Shown here in pieces: positions 31,746 through 42,747 of a stretch of DNA of 64,000 bases; within the stretch, counting starts at the first letter, position 1; each line of letters opens with the position of its first letter. Location of the stretch: the NCBI GenBank assembly GCA_020631735.1, contig CM036215.1, forward strand, positions 10,938,346-11,002,345. Direction: 5' to 3'. The position numbers were made by a program, and so were the translations under genes. The DNA is from Saccharum officinarum. Lineage: Eukaryota; Streptophyta; Magnoliopsida; Poales; Poaceae. Under the pieces are notes generated by a model, which saw only the letters and a program-made list of their open reading frames with translations, made no database searches and was not told where the DNA came from.

Positions 31746-34573
31746 ACAAAGAGATAATTTCTTTCTATGAAAGGATAATTTACAAAATTATTTCTTCATA
31801 CTGGCAAAACCATAGAGAGAGAGGGAGAGGAGCAGCACAATCACAGACCCCAAAAGATAAAAGATAAAAGACAGAATACAAATTACAAGAGACAATTTCT
31901 TTCTAGGGAAGGACAATTTACAAAATATTTTCTTCATACTAGCACAATCACAATTCACAGATAGAGAGGAAAAGGAGCATCACAATAACAGATTCCTAAC
32001 AATTTCAGGTAACCAAATTCATATATCTTATGCATCTGATATGTTTACAGGTCACTACCACAGAAAGGGGCATGTTCATAACATCTGCAAACATAAAAGT
32101 TGTCCTTATTGTCCACAGTGAACCACTACGGGTAGTTGAACCTAGATTCTCTCAGCCTACCATGCACATGGCCACATAAAACCTTGTCGACAAACCATGC
32201 ATCAATTGGGATTTACAAAACCAGAACAAGAGGGGACATCGCCGACATGCATCCTGATCAACGATGAAAGACGCACCAGCATTTCTTCCCCTTATGATTA
32301 GAAACTAGTTTAGTAGTGAATAGCCTAAGTGTTTTTGACGAAACAGGACCAAACAACTAGTTCATTACCACAGCGTACAAAGAGGGTACAAAGAGTCTAC
32401 TACAGGTACCATATACAAATGCAACTGAGGGCATGATGATCAAAGACATGTAGCAATTCATGATGATCAACAAATAGAAACAAAATTCAAGTGGCCACTT
32501 TAATTTATGTAATGAGCAGCATGTTACAAGCTCACTGTTTTTTGTGTACTGCCCTTTATGCCTCATGAAGACTAGGTGAATTAGAATTCAGAACCGGATA
32601 TTATTCATCATCACAACTAGATATTGCACATGTTCGACACCATAATTGCAGAAAATAAAGTATGCAATTTACCACTCGTGAATGTGCAATAAATAAAGTG
32701 AAGTATATGCAACACAAAAGCAGAACTGCACGTCGCAAAAAATAATATTAGAAAGGGCCAACGTACCATGTTCCTCACTTATCTTGCTTGTTACAAAGCT
32801 ACAACGTCTTCTAAAATGTGGTTTGACACTTCCTGCCTTTACCTAGGCTAACAATTTCTCGTCAAAGTCTCAAGTAAATTTAAGTTAATACCGGTACTCT
32901 CCACCAAAAGGTAGAAGATAGAGTGCCACCATTTACTTGTTTAATTTCCAATCACCCTAAGCTAACTTCATTTTGTCATGTCATCTACTACATCATGCAT
33001 CAGAAATGTGGTTGCAAACGGCCTGCAGTCTGCCTCTCTAGTCGAGGAAACAATTTGTGGTCAAAGTCCCCAAGGTAAAACAGAGTTTGCTGCATCCACG
33101 GAAGGAAGAAAAACAAAGAAGTACTACCATGCATTAACTTGTGTAATTTCCAATTAGCTATAAAGGTTAACTACAACATTTGATAAACATTATGACAACA
33201 GAGTGGTGGGAAACAAATGATATCCGAAGAGCTACTTAGATGATGACATTTCACTACTAGAAAACATGCATTTCATTTGATTTTAGAAAAAAAATGTCAG
33301 TAAATTGAAGGCAGGTTTTACAGAGATTAACATCACCATGAACCTTATACAATGACTGATGAAACACAAGGAAAAAGATTAATCTACAGCTGTCCTTGCT
33401 TTCCATCATACGGTTCAGAAACACAGGAAGAATGAAGGAGGTCCTACACTCCACAACAAGTGGACACGAGATGAACAGAAAGTGCCAAAAATAGAAGGAA
33501 AAAAACCAGAATACGGTGGCACAAAAAATGCCTAGCGGCTCGGTCTCATCCGCACAAAAACTCGACAGATCCAGATACAACCTACCAGTCATGCATGCAT
33601 GTCAACATGGACTAATACCACGACCTGACACCATTAGCTCTACTAACATTAGAGCACCTGAATCCACTATACTGAAGGCTAGTAGGACACAATCAAAAGT
33701 TAGGACTGTATATCGCTTTCTAAAATGCTAACTGATTGTGCATGGCTTCAACGACAAGCCAAAGCACGACATAGGCTCAGTACTGGCCACAAACTGAACA
33801 ACTGAACATATGCATTCAGTATAGAAAAGAACAGAGAGCTGGCCAGCTCTACAACCACCTGATGCAAATGGTAACTGCACAAGATCTAACTCTTCCCTGA
33901 TGGAAACTGCAATACAACACATATGTTCCTCCTATACTAGTCAGTTAACACAACCTGATTCACACTATGAACGATGATATCTTAAGCACAAGTATAATAG
34001 CACATTAGCACAACCTAATCCTATACTAGTCAGTTAACAAGAGCTTTTAGAATAGTGGCCACTATAGCATACGTATAGAGCATTAGCACTATACATTGTA
34101 GTATTGGACACCTCAATCAGATCATATTCATAGTCCATACCACAGAATGGATTCTAACTCCCTGCATGTCGTTACTCTCTTTTCTTCCTTTATCTGAAAT
34201 CACAACCACAACAGGACAGAGGAGGTGGTACCCCCACCACAAGTGAACACGAGATCTACCGAAAGCGCCAAAAATAGAACAAAAAAGGCGCGCAAAAAAT
34301 GCATGGTGAATCTGTCCATGGCGCCGGCGGCCGCATCCACACAAATCCCTGTTAGAAATAGCCATGGCCAGCCAAGTACACGCACAGCGCTGCAGATCAC
34401 CCCACGCTCTTGTCTACCCACCGCCGTAGTACCACTCGCCATCCCCATTTCCGGCGAATCCCCCAACAAATCCCCATGAAATCCGAAGAGACAACACCCG
34501 ATCTAGTGAACTAAGACACGCAATCCATGGAATCATACCACATAAACATCAAGATCCCATTGAATCGAACCAC
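31746..34573. other. Intergenic, with a duplicated ~130-bp block
   Basis: No supported gene. 33440-33560 and 34215-34320 share AAGTG-ACACGAGAT, GCCAAAAATAGAA and CACAAAAAATGC, so they are diverged copies. CCTATACTAGTCAGTTAACA occurs twice, near 33932 and 34020. The GC-richer stretch 34260-34470 resembles a 5' UTR on the minus strand, but no protein is recognised. Confidence 0.5.
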
Positions 34574-35437
34574 TGAAAGGTCCTTGTTTGGTTTTGGTAA
34601 TTGAGTGACAACCTTAGGTGGACTAATTGTGTTTATGTGAGATACACAGGGAATTAGTCCACAGATGATTGTGTTATGAAGGAGCTCATTGCATATGAGA
34701 CATGACATGGAGTCATGTGACCAAGGTGGCAAAGATCAAGATGAGGCTTGGCTTGATGGACCGGTTGCAAGTGTGAAGGGCAAGTCGGAGGCTTTGGAGC
34801 GATGGACCGCGAGGCGGTGAAGCTTGAGCAAGACTTGGCGCCGATGGACCGACGCAACGGTGAAGAGCAAGTGAGGTCAAGATCGATGAACCAATACGGT
34901 CATGTGATGATATGAAGTGGATCATATCATTTGGTGATTGGTTGGTGCATGTGTTGCATCAACGTCGGAGGAGATAGAGTGGAATGCGCAAGGCAAAGGT
35001 ATAACCTAGGGCATTTCCATTTCACCGGTCATAGGTGTGTAGAGAAGTTTATGACCGGGTTTAGGATAGATGGCCGTACTATTAAGAGGGGCAAACTTGT
35101 TTGCATATCGGTCATCTAGTGCCACTTGAGCGATCTAACTTTGCATACGTGTTAGGATCGAGTGGCGAGGCAAGTTGAGTGCCTAATTCCTTCGAAGAAA
35201 ATGTTTGTGAAAATGCTAACCCACGTGCACAAGGTGGTGATCACTTGTTGGTGTTGGCACATTTGCGAAGGCGGTGGAGTTTGAGCGGTAGAGAGGATTT
35301 GGGTTCCTCTCTCCCTCCCGCCGAGCTTGCGAGGCGGGATTCGGCGCTTTTTGGAGAAGTGAAACGCCTATTTTCTACTGCGCCGGAAGTCGGAAAAGAA
35401 ACGGAGGCGAACGCGGTCACGGAAGTGACAGGACGCT

Positions 35438-35925
35438 GCACCGGACGCAGCACCGGACGCTGCACCGGACGCGGGGCGCGTCCGGTCAGTTCATCGCGGC
35501 GCGGGTGCTGCTAGGGTTTGACACTGGCGCGTCCGGTGACCCACGGGACCGGCGCGTCCGGTCTGGCGAACAGCGAGTCACGAAGTCATCGGACGCGGTG
35601 CGCGTCCGGTCCTACACCATCGGACGCGTCCGGTGGTCCAGGGTGCTTACTGGACTCGCACCGGACGCGGTTACTGTGGCGTCCGGTGGTTGCGAGGAGC
35701 GCGTCCGGTCTTGTCTTCGCGGGCGCGGGTACTGTGCGCACCGGCGCGTCCGGTGGTTCGCTACAGCGCGTCCGGTGGGTCGTTTGACCGTTGGCGCACA
35801 GTGACCGTTGGTGGATCTAATGGACGAATTTGAATTCGGTGAACACGTGGACGTCGCAGGGGCACCGGACGCGGTTGAGCGCGTCCGGTGTGTCACGACC
35901 GGCGCGTCCGGTGCTCCCGCGGAAA
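35438..35925. repeat. CCGGACGCG / GCGTCCGGT palindrome array
   Basis: About twenty half-sites, many in inverted pairs, end about 40 bp upstream of the TATA box. Same location as the arrays in element 1. Confidence 0.9.
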
Positions 35926-35965
35926 AACGGACAAGTGTGGTAACGGCTCTATTTGACCGTGGGGT

Positions 35966-35974
35966 TATAAATAG
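35966..35974 (+). promoter_or_regulatory. LTR TATA box
   Basis: TATAAATAG just downstream of the palindrome array; conserved with element 1. Confidence 0.7.
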
Positions 35975-37054
35975 ACCTTGTGGCCGGCTGTGGCCGGTAG
36001 CTGAGCACACTTTGGCCTTGGTGGCTTGTGTGGTAGTGCTTGGAAGCCCTCTAACTCACTCATGCTTGATAGTGTTCATCGGATCGAGTGAGAGAGCGAT
36101 TCTAGTGCGTTGCATCGAGAGGATTGCATCGAGTGGCACTAGGTGATCGTGTTGCAAGCCGGTGGTGCTTGTTACTCTTGGAGGTTGCCACCTCCTAGAC
36201 GGCTTGGTGGCTTGCGACTCCGTTGAAGCACGCGTGGAGATTGTGCGTGGCTCCGGAGGAGGATTTGTGAGGGGGATTGTGCTCACCCCGCGGGGATCGC
36301 GAAGAGCAACTCTAGTAAAGCTCGTGGCTTGGAGGATCCCCATCTTGAGAGTGGATGTGCGGCACCCGCTGAGGGTTTGACTCTTGATAGTCAATTAGCT
36401 CGTGATCCATCAAGTGGGTGTATCGCCACAACGGGGACTAGCTTGGTGGCAACCAAGTGAACCTCGGTGAAAAACCACCGTGTCAACATTGTGTACATCT
36501 TCTCGGTGGTTTGCTTTCGATTCACAAGCTTGTATTTACTTTCATATATTTGTGCTTGTGTAGTTGCTCTTGTAACTAGTTTGTTTGTGTAGTTAGCTAG
36601 TTACCTTCTTGCTTGTGTAGCATAGAAGTAGCTCCCGTTGCGTGGCTAATTTGGTTTGTGTAACCTTGTTAGTCATATTGCTTAGTTTGTGTAGCTAAGT
36701 AATTTGCGCTCTCTAGTTTGGCATTAGTTGCCTTGCTATTGAGCATTGCTAGTGAGCATAGGTGGCTTCGTGCTTTTGCTTACTAGAATTGTGTAGGAGC
36801 TCCCCGGCTTTGCTAAAGTACTAGTGCATAGGTTTGTGTGACCTTGCTCTAGAATTGTTTAGGAGAGCTCTTGCTAAGGAAAGCACCTTAGTTACATTTT
36901 TAGGATCTTTGTGAGGTGCTTGTGAACTTAGATAGAGGGGTGTAGTCTTGGCTAGACCGATAGTTTTAATTCCGCATTTGTTTCGGTTTGCCGACACGTT
37001 TATTTTAGAAAGGACTATTCACCCCCCTCTAGTCCGCCATCTCGACCCTTCAAT

Positions 37055-37066
37055 TGGTATCAGAGC
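37055..37066 (+). promoter_or_regulatory. primer binding site, element 2
   Basis: TGGTATCAGAGC two bases after the LTR end, the standard initiator Met-tRNA primer site. Confidence 0.93.
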
Positions 37067-37103
37067 CCGGTCTCTCATTTGTGGTCTTCACCGACCCGAG
37101 AGG

Positions 37104-38969
37104 ATGGCGGAATATGGACTAGATGTTGATTGTCCTCACATGTTTGATGGCACACACTTTGCACGGTGGAAAAATTGGATGATATGCAATTTTAAGTTTA
37201 TTTGCCCTCAAATGTGGTGGATGGTAGATGTAGGCTTTTCTCATGTGTTGGATGAAGATAATCTAACTCAAGCACAAGAGAAATGCCTAGATCTTGACAT
37301 CCAAGCTACTAACATCATGTATAGATCTTTGGATGATAGCATCTTTGGTAAGATCATGGACCTCAAATCTGCTCATGAGATATGGGCCTATCTCAATGAA
37401 AAGTATGGAGCTATCACCAATGATGACGATGATGTCAAGCCCAAGGAGGTTGTACATGATGATGTTGAGCATGACCACAACATGATGGTTGTGGAGGATT
37501 GCTCCACCTCATGGTCAAGTGATGATGATAATCAATCTACCACAAGTTCACTTGACAAGAATGGTGATGATGCATCAAGTGTTGCAAGTGATGTTTCTAC
37601 CCCAAGCACACTTGATGGTGACAACGTTGGTTCATGCTCGGGCCTTGATGATGCTACTACAAGCCCATCCACTACATCACATTGCTTCATGTCACTAGGT
37701 GACACAAAGGTATCAAATGATAATGTGATTGATCATGTTGATTCATATGATGAGCTTGTTAGTAGACTTGCTAGCATGAACACGTCTTTAGAAAATGAGA
37801 AAGCTAAAACAATGAAATTAGAAAATGAAAACTCTTTTCTAAAGAACTCATGTGAAGAACATAAGAGCTTACTTGATGATCTTAAATCTTCACATGAGAA
37901 GCTAATGTTGACTCATGAGAAAGTACTTGCATCTCATGAGGAATTGTTAGAAAAACATGCTTCCCTCATTAAGGTGTTTTTAAAGAAAATTAAAAATAAT
38001 GAGAGCTCATCACATGGATCAAATGATCAATTGCAAAATGTGACTAACCCATGTGATGTAGGGAGAAAGCATGTATCCACCTCTTGTGATGATTTATTAG
38101 ATATGCCATGTTCTTCACAATTAAATACTTGTTCTACTTCTATGTCTTGTGAGACTAACCTTTTGAAGGAGAACAATGAGCTCAAAAGTGAAGTGAAGAA
38201 TTTGAGCAACAAGTTAGAGAGGTGCTACAACTCTAAAATCACCATTGAGCATATCATGACCAATCAAAGAAGATATGGTGATAAGAGTGGTATTGGCTAC
38301 AACAAGAGCAAGGGCAAGATTATGAAGAAGCAAGATGCAAAGAAGCTATCCCAACTCATGTGCTACCGATGCCATGAAGTGGGACATATTGCCAAGTGTT
38401 GCCCTACCAAGAAGTCTCAAGTTAAGCCAAAAGCAAAGCCCCAAGCTCAAGCCAAGATCAACCATGAAGATGATGATGACTTGATGAAGAAGAAGAAGAA
38501 AACAAGAAGGGGTGGAAGAGGAAGGCATCCAATGCAAATCCAAGATGCCAAGATGATGAGCAAGATTCAAGATAAGAAGAGAGATTTGGCTCACATCAAG
38601 TGCTTCAAGTGTGAAGATATGGGACACTTTGCCTCGGGGTGTCCTACCAAGCTTGAGAAGAAGGCTCAAGCAACTCATGAGAGGCAAGGCAATGAAAAGC
38701 ATCACATGAGCAATGAAGAAAAGGCTCAATCAAAGAGAAGATGTTATTCATGCCGGGAAAGGGGACACATGGCACATTCATGTCCCCTAGGTAACACTTC
38801 TAAGCATATTTCAATTGATGATACTAATGTGCTTAGAAAGGATGTAAATGGTACCTCTATTGTTGCTATTGCAAAACATCCCGCTACCCATACTAAGGCT
38901 TTGCCTAAGTATGTTGCTCCTAACTTGAGAGGACCCAAACTTGTTTGGGTACCATCAAAAAGTGGATGA
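37104..38969 (+). CDS. Gag protein of gag-only element 2 (621 aa)
   Basis: An in-frame ATG at 36948 lies inside the LTR, so I chose the ATG at 37104, 37 bases after the primer site, which gives M-A-E-Y-G-L-D-V as in element 1. Residues 1-120 form a UBN2-type capsid domain (F-D-G-T-H-F-A-R-W-K-N-W). About 125-235 is acidic and Ser/Thr-rich. About 240-320 is a Lys/Glu/Leu heptad-like region likely to coil. The last 200 residues hold three CX2CX4HX4C knuckles (C-Y-R-C-H-E-V-G-H, C-F-K-C-E-D-M-G-H, C-Y-S-C-R-E-R-G-H) and a basic R-R-G-G-R-G-R segment. It would coat and package RNA. No protease or pol follows, and the frame is fully open, so it may still be expressed. Confidence 0.9.
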   Translation: MAEYGLDVDCPHMFDGTHFARWKNWMICNFKFICPQMWWMVDVGFSHVLDEDNLTQAQEKCLDLDIQATNIMYRSLDDSIFGKIMDLKSAHEIWAYLNEKYGAITNDDDDVKPKEVVHDDVEHDHNMMVVEDCSTSWSSDDDNQSTTSSLDKNGDDASSVASDVSTPSTLDGDNVGSCSGLDDATTSPSTTSHCFMSLGDTKVSNDNVIDHVDSYDELVSRLASMNTSLENEKAKTMKLENENSFLKNSCEEHKSLLDDLKSSHEKLMLTHEKVLASHEELLEKHASLIKVFLKKIKNNESSSHGSNDQLQNVTNPCDVGRKHVSTSCDDLLDMPCSSQLNTCSTSMSCETNLLKENNELKSEVKNLSNKLERCYNSKITIEHIMTNQRRYGDKSGIGYNKSKGKIMKKQDAKKLSQLMCYRCHEVGHIAKCCPTKKSQVKPKAKPQAQAKINHEDDDDLMKKKKKTRRGGRGRHPMQIQDAKMMSKIQDKKRDLAHIKCFKCEDMGHFASGCPTKLEKKAQATHERQGNEKHHMSNEEKAQSKRRCYSCRERGHMAHSCPLGNTSKHISIDDTNVLRKDVNGTSIVAIAKHPATHTKALPKYVAPNLRGPKLVWVPSKSG

Positions 38970-40500
38970 TTGTTTATAGGTACCATTGGCATTGGAGGCT
39001 TGATTCATTTGGATTCATATTGTTCATCATATGTTGAATCAAGTTTTAAAGCTTAGTGCATATTCTATCCCAATGCCAAGTCAAAATAAGTGGAGTCCAA
39101 ATACTACAACATACAAGTGCAACATTCAAGATTGTGGTGATTTATTGGATATATTTGATGGCTTGCAATTATTCAAGTTGAAAGCTTGCTATTGGATGAT
39201 CATGAGCTAACCAAGGTATATCTCTTGTTGATCATTTCACTTGGGTGCATATGAGTTGGTTGAATTGGATAAATGTGCAATGTTGCTTGCTATGAGATGA
39301 TTGAACGGATTAAGTGCTTAGTAATCAAGTTTGGATTGATTTGTGTTGGATAAATTCATAAGATGACATTTAGTAAGTGGATTGAATGGATTAAATGCTT
39401 AGCAATCAAGTTTGAATTGATTTGTGTTGGATAAATTCATAAGATGACATTTAGTAAATGGATTGAATGGATATATGTCTTGTGAGAGTGTTCAAACAAG
39501 TTAAATCTCAAGATTGATTCACTTTTGATGAAGATTAGCTCATGAATTGAAATCTGTCCAAAAGTTGAAAATCTGAGCTAGCTGTGATCTTAGCCATGTT
39601 TGAGTGATCAAATCTATTTGGATTGGCTTGAAATTTGGCATACATGCTCTAGACTTATGTTATAAGATGCTGTACAAATTTCATGAGAATTGGATAAGAG
39701 ATGCTTCGGCTTTGGAGTACATCTTGTCAGCTATAGTGCAGCAGTTTTCAGCATGTAGCAGTGGTGAAAGATTTGAAATCTGGTAGCAATCTATATGTCA
39801 AATGAATCTCAAATTTTTACAGCTGCTAGATGACTTAGTGAATCACATATCCACCAAATTTTATGGCATTTGGATCTGTATATTGGGAGATATGAATTAT
39901 TCCTTGAAGGGTACAGAATCTGCCAGAAAAGTGACAATTATTGGATTGATCTAGAGTCACTTTAAGTGAAAGGTCCTCAAGTTGGAAACATATTTATAAG
40001 TGTCTGAGGCACCTAAGTTTGGTTTTGAATTGATCTAGAAGCATGACAAGAAATGAGTACAAGGGCATTGATTGTGGAATGTACTGAGTGTACAAATTTG
40101 GTACTCAAATTTGAAAATAAAGATCAAACTGAAGTTGAAGATGAGGATTAGTAATGATTGGAGATCATTTGGTAGAAAGAAAATGACTTAAAGAATAATT
40201 CAAGGTTACTCATCAAGTTAAGTTCATAGATCAATCAATCAAAGGCAATTCAAGTAAGTGTCAAGGATGGTTCTTTGGAGAGAGGTCACTTCTCCCTGCT
40301 GAGGGGGCTTGCCGCCCATGGGTGGGTAAACCGAGCACCGGCTTGGAAGGCTAACATGGAAGTGATGAATTCAAGGGACATTTGAGATGCTAAATTGAAG
40401 CAATCAATAGGATTGATCAAGAAAAGCAAGCAACACCCAAAAGAGAGCTAGTCATGGTTATAAAATTGGTATCATAAGTACTTCTCTCATGCAAGCATTG

Positions 40501-40534
<34 letters not shown>

Positions 40535-42356
40535 AAGCCAACCACAACAAGAGATAATGCACTTGATTATTAGTGGTTCTCATTTCATATGGGTGAAGAA
40601 TGAATTTCTCTATAATGATTGGTCTTCACCAAGCTTATAAATTGGACTTCACATTACTATTGGAGTAATGAATTGGAATCTATGTGACTATCCTCTACTC
40701 CAACATAACAAAGGTATCATTGCAATGTGCATGATCATTTCATCCCTTACTAGTATGCGATTAGTGCATATAGTACATGCTTACTAGGATCATGCATAAC
40801 AAATGAAATATTTAAATTCATAGCCTACCACTATTGCTTAAATTATTTAAATGATCTAGTGGTATGTGTATGAATTTGTTCATGAGCTAGTGAACCCAAG
40901 TACTTGATCTAGTTTGGATTGCTAACAAGTGACAAGTACAACATTGGCAAGATAACCCTTAGTATGAGGAGTGAAGAAGCTTGCCATTGGACCAAACCGG
41001 ACTTAGAATCTTAGGCAAATCAACTTAGTTCAAGTCATACTAGAAGCTCATGACAATGATATGGGTACAAGCACAAGACAACAATGCAAATGGATATCTA
41101 GGGTGTTTCAAATGGTATCTAGACTCAAAATATTTCTTCAATTGGTATTTACAAGTGGTGTCTAGATCATGATTTACAAGTGATATCCTACAAGTGGTAC
41201 TCATAAAGATAGCAAATGTTCAAGAAAAGATCATATTGACAAATCCTACAAGTGGTTCCATGATAGAGGATTCTTCAAATTGGTATCACACACTTATTCG
41301 TGGTATTTCTACACATGATATCATTTATACAAGACGGTGGTTCCACAAGTGATCCTCAATTTAAGTGATCATCAAATGAAGAAAGTTCCCTCACACACAA
41401 GAGCTCAAGATTATCAAGTGAATGACCCATGCTATGACATAGGGGGAGGAGCCCCACCTAATGGTATCAAGGTCAAAGATCCTAAGTGGTATCTCAAGAG
41501 CAACATACAAGTAATGCCATTCCAACATGTGCGGTGATGTCCATCAACAACGCAATATTCAAGTCTCAACCATCTACCCCAATGCAAGCCTTTGTATCAA
41601 TGAGAAATACACCCTTATGGAAATTGATGACAAAGGGGGAGAAGTTGGAACAAAGATTTGTCAATGCACCAAGAGAGGGGTTTGGGGACATCATGAGAAG
41701 ATGGGGTTTGGACATGGAAATGGACAAAGAGGGAGCAACAATGAAGAAAAGAGAAGGATCAAAATTCTTGGACAAGAGAAGCACACAAGTAGGGGGAGCA
41801 AGCTCATGAACTTGATTGGTTGCATTTGACTTATGCATATTCATGTGCTTGCTAGCATTGCATAAGTTTTTATTTAACATGCATGCTTGTGTGGGTGTAT
41901 GCTAGTTATAGAACTTGAATGATGATATGATAACTAGCATGCATAGGAATGATAGCTAGACTTGTGTTTATCATGAAAAACTAGAACCTTACTTATAATG
42001 TTGATCTCACGGGGTTTCTAGTGTTTTTGATGTCTAGCTACTCATGATGCTAAGGATGATGGCAAACTTATGATTTTCAAATGGTATCGAGCTATCAATG
42101 GTATCGAACTACAAAGGTTTATTCTATACACTTAGCATCACTTAGTAGTGCTAACCCTCCCACAAATTTCATATTTATGCATATGTGCAAGCTTGAAACC
42201 AAACCATTTGAGCACATATGTAGGGAGAGTTATCACTACCAAGTTTGATTTTATGGTGCTTATCCAAATTCTAACATAGAGCTTAAATGTTGGATAAGTG
42301 GCATAAAGTCCAAAAGAACTTAATTTCCATATCTTTGTAGAGTTGTCATCAATTAC
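38970..42356 (+). other. Non-coding internal region with PBS-like repeats and polypurine tracts, element 2
   Basis: No pol domain in any frame that I can find. Exact TGGTATC at 40467, 41113, 41281, 41462, 41487, 42082 and 42099, with near-matches such as TGGTATT and TGATATC between 41100 and 41340. Extra AGGGGGAG tracts near 41438, 41634 and 41791. A run of about 31 A begins at 40503. Confidence 0.8.
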
Positions 42357-42369
42357 CAAAAGGGGAGAT
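42357..42369 (+). promoter_or_regulatory. primary polypurine tract, element 2
   Basis: AAAAGGGGAGAT directly before the TGAAAGG of the 3' LTR. Confidence 0.85.
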
Positions 42370-42647
42370 TGAAAGGTCCTTGTTTGGTTTTGGTAATTGA
42401 GTGACAACCTTAGGTGGACTAATTGTGTTTATGTGAGATACACAGGGAATTAGTCCACAGATGAATTGTGTTATGAGGAGCTCATTGCATATGAGACATG
42501 ACATGGAGTCATGTGACAAGGTGGCAAAGATCAAGATGAGGCTTGGCTTGATGGAGCCGGTTGCAAGTGTGAAGGGCAAGTCGAGGCTTGGAGCGATGGA
42601 ACGCGAGGCGGTGAAGCTTGAGCAAGACTTGGCGCGATGGACCGACG
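42370..42647 (+). repeat. 3' LTR of element 2, truncated by gap
   Basis: The first 278 bp match 34574 onward, but several single-base losses (for example GAGGAGCTC for GAAGGAGCTC) cluster toward the gap, which suggests low consensus quality. Confidence 0.85.
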
Positions 42648-42747
42648 NNNNNNNNNNNNNNNNNNNNNNNNNNNNNNNNNNNNNNNNNNNNNNNNNNNNN
42701 NNNNNNNNNNNNNNNNNNNNNNNNNNNNNNNNNNNNNNNNNNNNNNN
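42648..42747. other. Assembly gap, 100 N
   Basis: Exactly 100 N, the usual placeholder for a gap of unknown length. Sequence on the two sides belongs to different elements. Confidence 0.99.

Larger units (their letters stand above)
34574..37052 (+). repeat. 5' LTR of gag-only element 2 (2479 bp)
   Basis: TGAAAGGTCCTTG to CTCGACCCTTCA. Includes a palindrome array (35438-35925) and TATAAATAG at 35966. Clearly homologous to the element 1 LTRs in reverse orientation. Confidence 0.92.
34574..42647 (+). mobile_element. Gag-only Sirevirus-like LTR element 2, cut by gap
   Basis: Same family as 13805-24446 but in opposite orientation. Order: 5' LTR, TGGTATCAGAGC primer site, intact gag, 3.4 kb non-coding with PBS-like and polypurine repeats, polypurine tract, 3' LTR start. 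Only 278 bp of the 3' LTR is present before the N gap, so the right end and TSD cannot be checked. No pol domain. Confidence 0.88.

Noticed and set aside
34117..34469. Two overlapping minus-strand frames upstream of element 2
   Set aside because: No recognisable protein; composition suggests untranslated or promoter DNA at best.
36948..37103. In-frame 52-codon N-terminal extension of gag
   Set aside because: It lies in the LTR and across the primer binding site; element 1 gag begins at the later Met.
40503..40533. Poly-A tract as a sign of LINE/SINE insertion
   Set aside because: No target duplication or retroposon body next to it; it lies in the element 2 spacer.
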